Of a stretch of DNA of 64,000 nucleotides, positions 52,424-60,168 are shown piece after piece. The number at the start of each line of letters is the position of its first letter. The first letter of the stretch is position 1. The DNA lies in NCBI RefSeq assembly GCF_003477705.1, contig NZ_QUDV01000008.1:1-64000 (forward strand), in the 5' to 3' direction. The notes under the pieces are model-generated. The model searched no databases. It was not told where the DNA came from and worked only from the letters and a program-made list of their open reading frames with translations. This stretch comes from Dorea sp. AF36-15AT. GTDB taxonomy: Bacteria > Bacillota > Clostridia > Lachnospirales > Lachnospiraceae. Made by a program: the position numbers and the translations under genes.

Positions 52424-53041
52424 TTATTCTGCCTCATTAATTGGTTTTTTCATAATATCATCATTGATTTGATATGATGGATCGTCTGCTTTTTTCATTA
52501 TTTCTTTTAGCTTTTCGTACGAAAATGACTTGACATCCTGATTTGGAAAGTCATTCCCCTCCCTAACATAATTGAGCACAATCTCTGATAGGCGTGTCCA
52601 ATACCGTTCTATCTGATGTTCGCCTTCAAAGTCCATACCAGTATCTGTAATAACTCTTTTACGATACCATTCAATGTAATCATGCACTTTATTATTTTTA
52701 TTTAGGACATATAAATTCCCTTCCTCATCAAACTCACTTGATAAATACTTTTTTACATCCTCTAATGTGACCTTTTCTTTACAACGGTCAGACATATTAT
52801 AAACATGTAACGCAACAAACAACTCCTTTTCATCAATATGTTCATATGAACTATATTCATATAAATGAAGCGGACCATCCTTGCGAATTAATGCATCATT
52901 TTGTCTTCTATAAGCTATACAAATCTCCCATTCTCTTTCTTCCGCTTCCTTCTTTTGAAATTGCAGATATCGCAGATATAAAATAGAGCCTATTGCTATA
53001 AAGCAACATATTAACACACCAACTTTCACTATTTTTTTCAT
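52424..53041 (-). CDS. Membrane-anchored TipC-like immunity candidate
   Basis: About 205 residues from MKKIVKVGVLICCFIAIGSI (ATG after GGAGG). N-terminal transmembrane anchor/signal, then an extracytoplasmic globular domain (ALHVYNMSDRCKEKVTLEDV...WYRKRVITDTGMDFEGEHQI...). The C-terminal half is paralogous to the downstream-of-signal part of the protein at 53044-53583 (shared W(Y/F)..., D..S(Y/W)...I.D.IM pattern). The exported architecture recalls TipC, immunity to a type VII effector, but the similarity is only architectural. Confidence 0.5.
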   Translation of the reverse strand: MKKIVKVGVLICCFIAIGSILYLRYLQFQKKEAEEREWEICIAYRRQNDALIRKDGPLHLYEYSSYEHIDEKELFVALHVYNMSDRCKEKVTLEDVKKYLSSEFDEEGNLYVLNKNNKVHDYIEWYRKRVITDTGMDFEGEHQIERYWTRLSEIVLNYVREGNDFPNQDVKSFSYEKLKEIMKKADDPSYQINDDIMKKPINEAE

Positions 53042-53043
53042 AA

Positions 53044-53583
53044 TCAATCCTCCATTATCGAATCCTTAATAACATACCACGAATTTTCTTTTTTCTTTAT
53101 CAATTCCCTTAACTGTTCTTCCGAAAGTGATTCCAGATTTGTAAGCTTTATTTCAGGGTGTTCATTCGCATAGTTTTGCATAATACTCCTTAAATCTCCC
53201 AAATACTCCTCTACTTTTGATTTTCCAGCCATTCCAACATCATCCGGCGATTTAAACCACTTTGTATACTCATCTAAAACTTTAACTTCATTACTATTCT
53301 TTTCGTCAAGACCAGCAACTAATTGTTCAATTGTTATATCAGCATTTGTTTTATTATAAACATGTACTCTTATATTTAATTCTACTTTATTTATCATAAC
53401 ATTCTGCATAAAAACTTTATTATTATTTTCATAAATAATATTTCCATTTAAACCTAATGCTTTTATATAATTTCCTACTTCTATATTTGTGATACTTGTG
53501 TCAAGTTTTATATTATTTTCTTGATTATTTTGTATATCAGCTACCATCTCAATTACGGTAGCATAAGTGGAATTGAACATCAA
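53044..53583 (-). pseudogene. Truncated paralogue of the TipC-like protein
   Basis: 179 codons; TTG/ATG at the start without a ribosome-binding site. The first ~75 residues (FNSTYATVIEMVADIQNNQE...) are the duplicated segment shared with 51550-52221; the rest is paralogous to the C-terminal domain of the preceding protein. The signal/anchor expected for such a protein is missing, so it is probably a 5'-truncated remnant. The stop overlaps the next gene's ribosome-binding area. Confidence 0.5.
53358..53573. repeat. ~220-bp direct duplication, copy 2
   Basis: Partner of 51603-51830. The order on the minus strand is duplicated segment plus C-terminus, then a paralogue, then N-terminus plus duplicated segment, as left by a tandem duplication whose outer parts were later lost. 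Confidence 0.85.
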
Positions 53584-53610
53584 ATCGTTTTCTTTATTCT
53601 ATCACAGCTT

Positions 53611-54012
53611 CTATTGATCCGCCATCAATCTTTCAAACCAAGTGTCCATAGCAAGGATGAACTGACTTGCTCCTGCCCATTCTTCTAGCATCTCATCCAA
53701 GGTCTTGTGTTTTACATATTTCTGCACATACACCCAGGTGGCTATACCACTGGCCTCAGAAATAATTCCTGTTATGATCTTACGCATGATGTCCTCAAAT
53801 TCTGCGATTTCCTCTTTTGGAACGATGTCATAGAGATTAGGAATCTGAAAATCTTCTTTCCCACAGTTCTCATGTACATTAATCAGCTCTGCTTTCACCC
53901 TCTTTCTGGATTCCTCGGGTAATTTCAAATATTGCCAGATCATTGAGACCACTTCGGAAGGTGTGTCTTTTTTGATCGGTGGTAACTGAATAAAATCATT
54001 CTTTTCGCTCAT
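53611..54012 (-). CDS. Helical cytoplasmic protein near the replication module
   Basis: About 133 residues from MSEKNDFIQLPPIKKDTPSE (ATG 54012 after GAGGAGG). Predominantly helical: VVSMIWQYLKLPEESRKRV, EEIAEFEDIMRKIITGIIS, TLDEMLEEWAGASQFILAMD. No membrane helix. Unrecognised family; position at the border between the type VII cargo and the RepA operon leaves its role open. Confidence 0.62.
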   Translation of the reverse strand: MSEKNDFIQLPPIKKDTPSEVVSMIWQYLKLPEESRKRVKAELINVHENCGKEDFQIPNLYDIVPKEEIAEFEDIMRKIITGIISEASGIATWVYVQKYVKHKTLDEMLEEWAGASQFILAMDTWFERLMADQ

Positions 54013-54025
54013 TTTCATATCCTCC

Positions 54026-54322
54026 TCAAGATAAAATAAAATCAATAATAGATTCTCTTGTCATGTCCAATACAGTATCTACGAAGACTCCTGCAAAAAG
54101 GATCAGATACAGAATTACACTCAGCGAAAACAGAAATGCAACCTGTACCCAGTCATGGTAACAGTATGCAGTCGCTATAATCAACAAAGTGAATATAAAC
54201 CCAAGGATCCCTCTGACAACCGCATAAGTCTGTACTGTCATCTTTACTGCCAGTCCGATCACAAAAAGGATCAGCCATACCGGCAGTAATAATATTTTCC
54301 CAGCAAGTTTTAAAATAAACAT
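54026..54322 (-). CDS. Small three-helix membrane protein
   Basis: About 98 residues from MFILKLAGKILLLPVWLILF (ATG after AGGAGG; the GTG inside that site is not the start). About three transmembrane helices. Located 10 bases after the RepA gene stop, so co-transcribed with it. A similar small membrane gene often follows repA in Firmicute conjugative elements. Function unknown. Confidence 0.65.
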   Translation of the reverse strand: MFILKLAGKILLLPVWLILFVIGLAVKMTVQTYAVVRGILGFIFTLLIIATAYCYHDWVQVAFLFSLSVILYLILFAGVFVDTVLDMTRESIIDFILS

Positions 54323-54331
54323 GTGCACCTC

Positions 54332-55330
54332 CTATCTTACCAGTCCTGGCATATCATGGTTCACCTCTGCCTGATAATACCCGTTCATCGTAGACGATGC
54401 ATTAAACAGGGCTGCTAATAAATATTTCTTGATGTTCTTCACTTTGGTGGTGTTACCACGCATACAGTGTAAGACATACTCGATATGTGAATAGGTCAGC
54501 ATCAGAAATTTTTTCTTCACCAGTGATGCCGGATACCAGTTGCTGGCAATCAAGATCTTGTCATTTTTACACATCACAGTTTCTACGATCAGGTTCACGA
54601 TTTCATCTACCTGTCGCATATCGTCATGATGGGTTACTTCCAGTGATTCATAATCAATGGTCTCTTTGACAAGGTTTTCATAAGCCTGATAATCCTCAGA
54701 GCGGTTATCGCTATCAAATCTTTTCTCATCCACAGATATGATAGGATTAGATTTATTATCATTCATTTCAGTATCACTAAGATTAGTATTATTAGGGTTT
54801 GAAATGTAAACTTCTTGAAGTTTGTTTTCGGGACTTCTAGAAGTTTGATTTTGGGACTTCATGAAGTTTAAATTGTAAACTTCTACAGGCTCTTCAATTT
54901 CCACAGAAGTTTGTTTTTTAAACTTCTCTAATTCCTCTCCAAATTTTTTCTCATCTGTTTTCTCAGGCATAAAGGTTTTTACGTAGATAACATTCACCTT
55001 TCCAAATCCCTGCCTGCGTTTCTCAATCAGACCAATTCCTGTTTCGTCATCCAGCTCTCTCATGGATTTGATGGCTTTATTTCTGCCACAGTTCAGTAAT
55101 TCCATGATATCTTCGATGGAAAAGTAGATATATGCTCTGTTTTTGTCGTCAAACCACTGATTTTTGATGGAAAGAGACATTCGATCCAACATCAGTCCAT
55201 ATAAAATTTTAGCATCGCTTGATAAATCTTTAAAATAGCTGTCTGTAAATAATGCTTTTGGTATGCGGTAGAAGCTGAACTGATCAGCTTCGGTACCGTA
55301 AAAATAATTAAATGTCATTTTTTTCTCCAT
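54332..55330 (-). CDS. repA: RepA N-terminal-domain replication initiator
   Basis: 332 residues. The N-terminal RepA_N domain (FYRIPKALFTDSYFKDLSSD...LLNCGRNKAIKSMRELDDET) is the winged-helix DNA-binding type of Firmicute theta plasmids and many ICEs. A C-terminal helical domain (VNLIVETVMCKNDKI...YVLHCMRGNTTKVKNIKKYL) is separated by a low-complexity linker. It probably initiates replication of the excised circular element. The start ATG follows AAAGGAGG. The ParB/ParA genes follow upstream in the same orientation. Confidence 0.9.
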   Translation of the reverse strand: MEKKMTFNYFYGTEADQFSFYRIPKALFTDSYFKDLSSDAKILYGLMLDRMSLSIKNQWFDDKNRAYIYFSIEDIMELLNCGRNKAIKSMRELDDETGIGLIEKRRQGFGKVNVIYVKTFMPEKTDEKKFGEELEKFKKQTSVEIEEPVEVYNLNFMKSQNQTSRSPENKLQEVYISNPNNTNLSDTEMNDNKSNPIISVDEKRFDSDNRSEDYQAYENLVKETIDYESLEVTHHDDMRQVDEIVNLIVETVMCKNDKILIASNWYPASLVKKKFLMLTYSHIEYVLHCMRGNTTKVKNIKKYLLAALFNASSTMNGYYQAEVNHDMPGLVR

Positions 55331-55408
55331 AATTTCCTCCTTTCGTTTTCTGCTAAGAAGTCCTCTTTTTAAACTTCTTTGACTTTGTTTTCTTAGCTTT
55401 TTCTATCC

Positions 55409-56320
55409 TTAACAGGACTGTTCCTGCATCCATTTTTCTAATAATGATTCAATTACCTGTTCCATATCTTTGGCTGTATAATCATCCGGAAAATACTTTG
55501 TCAGTTTCTTTTCTGAGAAAGTAAGAGACCGGGATACTTTCTTTGCCATTACACAATTATTGAAAATCGATAACATCTGGATCTGATTGATTGGTCCATC
55601 ATTCAGCTGATTTCTAAGTGCTGCAATCTGTTTTGGTTTGATAAATCCTGTGTCGCAGATATATTCGTAAATCCATCCCTGTACTTCCTTATCGATGTAG
55701 GAGATATCAACAGCGACCGTGAATTGAAGCTTTTTGTTATCTACCAGATCAAGAAGTTCCGGAATAAGCTCTGTCAGTCGGATATAACGCTGAATCTGTT
55801 TAGAGCTTTCGCCTACTTGATCTGCAAGAATATTTCTTGATATTACTGGTTTCAACTTCTGGTCAATTTGACCAGAAGTTATATCTGTCCGACTTCCCTG
55901 TCTTTTCATTGCATCAAGTTTCATCTTATACGCAAAAGCTTTCTCACTCGGTAACAGCTCCTCTCGTTGAATGTTAGCGTCCACCATAGCCACAATGGCA
56001 TCATCATCGGATAATTCCCTTACGATTGCCGGAATTGTTGTAAGACCTGCCAGCTGTGCTGCATGCATTCTTCTGTGACCGGATACCATTTCGTAATCTT
56101 CGTTTTCATCCATACGGAGAAGTACCGGTGTCAGCACTCCATTGATCTTTACGCTCTCTACCAGATCCTGCATCTTTTCATCGTCCAACACCTTGAACGG
56201 ATGATTCTTAAACGGATGGATCTTACTGATCTCTATCTCCATTGCAGATTCTTCATTTACTACTCCGAGCAGTTCATCAATACTTGCCAGCTTAATCTTT
56301 TCACCACTTCTATTTTTCAT
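55409..56320 (-). CDS. parB: ParB-like partition protein (first copy)
   Basis: 303 residues. ParB/Spo0J N-terminal nuclease/CTP-binding-type domain with MVSGHRRMHAAQLAG and AMVDANIQREELLPSEKAFA, a central HTH (SSKQIQRYIRLTELIPELLD), and a C-terminal dimerisation region. It overlaps ParA by 11 bases. It binds centromere-like sites and helps segregate the circular form. A second, different ParB lies upstream of ParA. Confidence 0.88.
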   Translation of the reverse strand: MKNRSGEKIKLASIDELLGVVNEESAMEIEISKIHPFKNHPFKVLDDEKMQDLVESVKINGVLTPVLLRMDENEDYEMVSGHRRMHAAQLAGLTTIPAIVRELSDDDAIVAMVDANIQREELLPSEKAFAYKMKLDAMKRQGSRTDITSGQIDQKLKPVISRNILADQVGESSKQIQRYIRLTELIPELLDLVDNKKLQFTVAVDISYIDKEVQGWIYEYICDTGFIKPKQIAALRNQLNDGPINQIQMLSIFNNCVMAKKVSRSLTFSEKKLTKYFPDDYTAKDMEQVIESLLEKWMQEQSC

Positions 56321-57095
56321 TCTTCAAAACCTCCTGTGTTAAATTCATATATGCCTCAGCAACTTTTCCTTTTGGACAATGCATGTAGATACTTTTTCCC
56401 TCTGCACTGGTCTCAGCAGCTTTTACGGACATCGGAATCACATTTTCAAATACCTCAATCTGGCTTCCATAGGTTGTATGTACTCTTGATGCAATGTCCC
56501 TTGCGTAATTGGTTCTGAAATCTACCATAGTCAGGAGAATGCCCTCAATCGCCAGTTTCCGATTCAATCTTTTCTTTACTGTAAGAATGGTCTTAATCAG
56601 CTGTTGAAGTCCTTTAACAGGCAGATATGCGGCCTGTACAGGTATCAGCACGGAATCGGAAGAAACCAGTGCATTGATCGTCATCATACCAAGGCTTGGC
56701 ATACAGTCGATCAGGATATAATCGTATCGGGATCTTATCGCATCGATATATTCTTTCATGATCATTTCTCTGCTCATAACATTTCCCATCGTTACTTCCA
56801 GTGCGGAAAGTTCAATGTTTGCTGGAAGCAGATCTACATTTTCCTGATGATGTAAGATACCATCTTCTAGATTAATTTCTTCTTCATTGATAACATCCAT
56901 CATGATCGTTGCCAGTGTAATTCGAAGATCATCCGGTTCTTCATATCCAAGACTTGCTGTTAAACTTCCCTGTGGATCCGCGTCGATCAGCAACACTTTC
57001 TTTCCTTCTCTTGCCAGTCCAATACCTACATTTACGGTTGTGGTGGTCTTGCCGACTCCACCTTTCTGGTTTACTACGGATATAACTTTACACAT
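56310..57095 (-). CDS. parA: ParA-type ATPase
   Basis: About 261 residues from MCKVISVVNQKGGVGKTTTT (ATG after AAAGGAGG). Deviant Walker A KGGVGKT at 11-17, LLIDADPQGSLTASLG, and DYILIDCMPSLG. ParA drives segregation of the excised element by oscillating on the nucleoid and interacting with ParB. No N-terminal HTH, so autoregulation probably involves ParB. It lies between two parB genes. Confidence 0.92.
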   Translation of the reverse strand: MCKVISVVNQKGGVGKTTTTVNVGIGLAREGKKVLLIDADPQGSLTASLGYEEPDDLRITLATIMMDVINEEEINLEDGILHHQENVDLLPANIELSALEVTMGNVMSREMIMKEYIDAIRSRYDYILIDCMPSLGMMTINALVSSDSVLIPVQAAYLPVKGLQQLIKTILTVKKRLNRKLAIEGILLTMVDFRTNYARDIASRVHTTYGSQIEVFENVIPMSVKAAETSAEGKSIYMHCPKGKVAEAYMNLTQEVLKNEK

Positions 57096-57109
57096 GATTT
57101 CTTCCTCCT

Positions 57110-57979
57110 TTAACTTTCCCATGATTCTTTTTTCCATAATTTTAGCAGTGCCAGTATTTCCCGTTTCATCATTGCCGGTGTATAAGAATTTGGAAAATAC
57201 TTGTGTAGTTGCTCATTGGTAAATGCTACTCTGGTGATCTCACCTTTTTTAACTTCACTCATGATTTCTTCCATCTTTTCTAACGATAACTGTTTTTCTT
57301 TACTCAGCTGCTTTATCCGCTGAGCCTGTGAGAGTGACGGAATCGCCTGTGCATAATCCATTGCTTTAAGCAGTTCTCTTTGTTCATTTTCTTTCAATGC
57401 AGCAATCTCTACTGCCGGACAAAAAGAAATAATCTCATCATCCAGTTTCTGCAACATTTCCGGTATAAGCTTTGTCAGTGATATATAACGCTGCACTTGT
57501 TTTGGGCTATCACCACAATCCTCACTGATAATATCTATCGATCGTTTTCTTGGTGTTTTGTGGTCAACTTGGCTCTTTTTTCGACCACTTTTTCTTTTTA
57601 GTACGTCATTCTTCAGTTTGTAAGCAAAAGCTTTTTCGCTGTAGCTGATCCGTTCTCTGTGAAGATTAGAATCCACCATACTTAAAATGGAATCATCTTC
57701 ACTTAATACCCGGATAATCACCGGTACTTTACGGTATCCCAGTTTCTCCGCAGCATGTTTTCTTCTGTGGCCGGATATGATCTCATAGTAGCCATCCGGT
57801 ACTGGTCTGACGATCAGCGGATTTAAAATGCCATACTTCTCAATGCTTTCCTGCAGAAGAAACATTTCCTTATCATCTTTTACTTGAAAGGGATGTTCCT
57901 TAAAAGGACGAAGACGCTCAATCTCAATTTCTATGATTCTTTCTTCTTTTTCTCCTGATTGTCTGTTTGGCTCAGTCAT
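57110..57979 (-). CDS. parB: ParB-like partition protein (second copy)
   Basis: About 289 residues from MTEPNRQSGEKEERIIEIEI (ATG after GGAAAGGAG). EIISGHRRKHAAEKLGYR and SMVDSNLHRERISYSEKAFA define the ParB N-terminal domain; SPKQVQRYISLTKLIPEMLQ the HTH. It shares about a third of its residues by eye with the other ParB, including the C-terminal FT..(Q/K)L.KYFP..YT. It is transcribed first in the cluster, just downstream of the iteron-like field. Confidence 0.88.
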   Translation of the reverse strand: MTEPNRQSGEKEERIIEIEIERLRPFKEHPFQVKDDKEMFLLQESIEKYGILNPLIVRPVPDGYYEIISGHRRKHAAEKLGYRKVPVIIRVLSEDDSILSMVDSNLHRERISYSEKAFAYKLKNDVLKRKSGRKKSQVDHKTPRKRSIDIISEDCGDSPKQVQRYISLTKLIPEMLQKLDDEIISFCPAVEIAALKENEQRELLKAMDYAQAIPSLSQAQRIKQLSKEKQLSLEKMEEIMSEVKKGEITRVAFTNEQLHKYFPNSYTPAMMKREILALLKLWKKESWES

Positions 57980-58027
57980 CTTGACTCCTTTCCTCCAGGA
58001 TTCAGGAACTAAAAAATGCCTGCCTGG

Positions 58028-58396
58028 AACTTTTATAGATAGTAAAGTTCCAAACAGACATTGCTGTTTGACCATTAGCTGTAGCTAATAGAATTGAATA
58101 CTGTTTCAGCTAATTTATGTTTGCAGGTTTGGGAGAGATTGTTTCTTTTCCCGCCTTTTCTCTGATTTACATCCCCGAATAAGGGGTGACAACGGAGCGG
58201 AACCCAAATGTTAGCTGGACTTCCTAAAACCCATGTTTGCAAACCGGCAATTTTGATTAGCTGTCAGCTAACAAAAATCGGATTGCGTTAGCTGGAAATT
58301 GATCATTTTGAATGGAATTTCGTGTCACGAACGTGATTTGAAAATAACAAAAGCGTTCGTTGTCAGCTAATCCAGCTAACATTTTCGAACGCTTTG
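58028..58396. repeat. TTAGCTG iteron field, candidate origin/centromere
   Basis: At least eight copies of TTAGCTG or its complement CAGCTAA between about 58075 and 58380, some in back-to-back pairs (TTAGCTGTCAGCTAA at about 58257). Also TGGAACTTT/AAAGTTCCA near 58025-58050, TCACGAACGTGA near 58325, and AAAGCGTTCG/CGAACGCTTT arms at about 58350 and 58386. The position upstream of parB-parA-parB suggests a partition site or replication origin. Confidence 0.65.
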
Positions 58397-58401
58397 AAGC
58401 C

Positions 58402-58443
58402 CGTCGCCAAGAGGATTTGAACCTCCGACCCCTCGCTTAGGAG
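58402..58443 (-). tRNA. 3' fragment of a tRNA-Arg(CCT) gene
   Basis: On the minus strand: anticodon loop CTCCTAA (anticodon CCT), 3' anticodon stem GCGAG, variable GGGTC, T arm GGAGG-TTCAAAT-CCTCT, and acceptor TGGCGAC plus discriminator G. The 5' half of the gene (which should carry GTCGCCA) is absent to the right. This is the pattern left at the end of an element that integrates into a tRNA 3' end; it is not a functional tRNA gene. Confidence 0.65.
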
Positions 58444-58703
58444 TTCTCCCTGCAATTCGGTAGCACTTGGTATCCTCTGATACCAGATGACCGCTTGACG
58501 CTGTAACTACGGGCATTCTACGAATTAAGCAGATGCTTCCTTCTGTCCTAACCGGTACTCCATATCCACTTGTGGAACGGTATCTGTTAGCAGAATGTTA
58601 GCAACTTAAAGTTCGTAAAATCGTCTAGTCATTCCAACGCTCTCGTTGGAGAATTGGATACTCGAATGAATCAACACTAGACACTAAGGAGTCAATATCA
58701 AAA

Positions 58704-58732
58704 GGCTCTGCGAGCTGACAACCCGCAGAGCC
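58704..58732 (-). terminator. Terminator of the Rpn-type gene
   Basis: GGCTCTGCG/CGCAGAGCC perfect 9-bp stem, followed by TTTTGATATT on the minus strand. Between the tRNA fragment and this stem (58444-58703) I see no gene, only short inverted repeats such as CCAACG/CGTTGG and TCTAGT/ACTAGA that could belong to an attachment region. Confidence 0.85.
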
Positions 58733-58762
58733 ATAAAACCGTGAACCTATTTATGCGGCTAA

Positions 58763-59566
58763 CTATCTTGCCGCTGTTGTGCTTGCGAGCCAGCTCTTTA
58801 CGGTTTCAATATTTACTTTTATAACCTCGGCAATATCCTCAACGCTCATTTTCTTTTCAGCGAGGGAGTAAGCCACATTCTTCTTCGTTTCAAGTTCTCT
58901 TTCATCGCAAAGCTGCTCCATTTCCTTGCACATATGCTCCACCCCTTTCTCGGTCTCTTTCAGTTCGTGCACGCGGTCGGCCAAGGCTCCCGCCTGCATC
59001 TCCTTCACTTCCTTCACACGGAAGTCGTGCATCAGTCTTCCAAGCTCGCCGCCATCGTCCTTGCTGGAATCCACGTAGATGAAGTGCTCCTCGTCCCCGA
59101 ACTCCTTGCCGTTCTCGCGGATTATCCGGTCGATATGGGCTATCGGGAGTCCGCATCCAAGCGCGTCCTTCAAGGTGACAAATATCACGTAGGTCTCCGG
59201 GAGCTTATCGAAGTTCTTTCCCGTATCCAGCACATTTGAGTCCATCATCCCAAGATGGTATCTGGCACGTTTCGGGTGCGCTCCCTCATCATCCTGCTGT
59301 ATCTCGACGTTGAAGACGCGTCCGCTTCCATCCTTTGCCACGCAGTCCAACACGACGCCCCTGCCGTGCATGTTTCTGAAATCCATCTGCGTCTCATTGT
59401 CGATGACGGTCAGTTCTTTGTCTTCCAGAATAATTCTAAGGACATACTCGCAGGCATTCTTATCTTTGAATACGTTCCGCGCGAGAATATCGCTCATCAC
59501 GGTCAGGTTCTTAATCGTTTCCTTGTATCTCTCCTTATGCAAAAGCATCGTTTCTTCCTGATTCAT
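58763..59566 (-). CDS. Rpn/PD-(D/E)XK recombination-promoting nuclease
   Basis: About 267 residues from MNQEETMLLHKERYKETIKN (ATG after AGGAGGTGG). The N-terminal PD-(D/E)XK-like nuclease segment (RGVVLDCVAKDGSGRVFNVEIQ with D...E-x-Q) is followed by ETYVIFVTLKDALGCGLPI and a C-terminal helix-turn-helix-like MSVEDIAEVIKVNIETVKSW. The pattern matches the Rpn family of putative transposases found in many gut bacteria. The catalytic D-E-Q triad appears present. It belongs to the region beyond the tRNA fragment. Confidence 0.82.
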   Translation of the reverse strand: MNQEETMLLHKERYKETIKNLTVMSDILARNVFKDKNACEYVLRIILEDKELTVIDNETQMDFRNMHGRGVVLDCVAKDGSGRVFNVEIQQDDEGAHPKRARYHLGMMDSNVLDTGKNFDKLPETYVIFVTLKDALGCGLPIAHIDRIIRENGKEFGDEEHFIYVDSSKDDGGELGRLMHDFRVKEVKEMQAGALADRVHELKETEKGVEHMCKEMEQLCDERELETKKNVAYSLAEKKMSVEDIAEVIKVNIETVKSWLASTTAAR

Positions 59567-59639
59567 CGGTGTTAACCACCTCCTGTTCGACTCACAAGAA
59601 GGTATCAACCATCTTGCTATATATATATTTTACAAGAAA

Positions 59640-60168
59640 GCCGGTAAACATTCAAGACTTGTATTTTCCCCGCCGAAAGGACAAAATCCTGCGGCTTGCG
59701 CGGAGTGGCCGGGGTTTGGGGCAGCGCCCCATTTCAGCAATCTCCGTGCATATAATGAGCGGTCGCGGTGCCCGACGGGAAAGCCCCTCGCTTTTCCTGC
59801 GTCCGGCGCATCGCGGCAGCGAAGGCGAATGCACGGGAGTCGGAGCCGGTCAACTTTTCCGTTCCAAATGTTTCCGTCAATCCGCCTGCGGATTTATGAA
59901 AGATTTGTGGGCGGGATGGTTGAGGGGCGAATCCCTCTACCGGACGAGAAAAGGGTCAACGTTCGCAAATAGGCGCAAATGGGTTCATTTGATGCTAAAT
60001 GGTGTCTTTTTCTATCATCGGCATCCGTGCATTTGGCAGCTTCTACCTGCATGTTCGTGTATAGGGCAGAGGGATAGAAAAATAGCCTGTGTTATAATCT
60101 GTCCCCAAGGAGACGGCATTCTTGCCGCTTCAAAAAGCAGGAAATCGGAAAAGAAAGGATGATGCCAC
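59640..60168. other. Intergenic region before the second conjugation operon
   Basis: About 530 bp, GC-rich at the left (59690-59830), with no gene I can support. A TATAAT at 60093-60098 with a poor -35 and the AAAGGATGATGCC ribosome-binding region at about 60155 suggest the promoter of the operon that starts at 60169. Confidence 0.5.

Noticed and set aside
58402-58500. Complete tRNA gene
   Set aside because: Only the anticodon loop onward fits cloverleaf pairing. The sequence to the right does not supply a matching D arm or a GTCGCCA 5' acceptor.
59569-60162. Long plus-strand open frame between the Rpn gene and the second conjugation operon
   Set aside because: No domain, implausible composition (Arg/Ser/Cys-rich, no ribosome-binding site), and it starts in the reverse-strand upstream region of the Rpn gene. 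Likely a GC-rich spurious frame.
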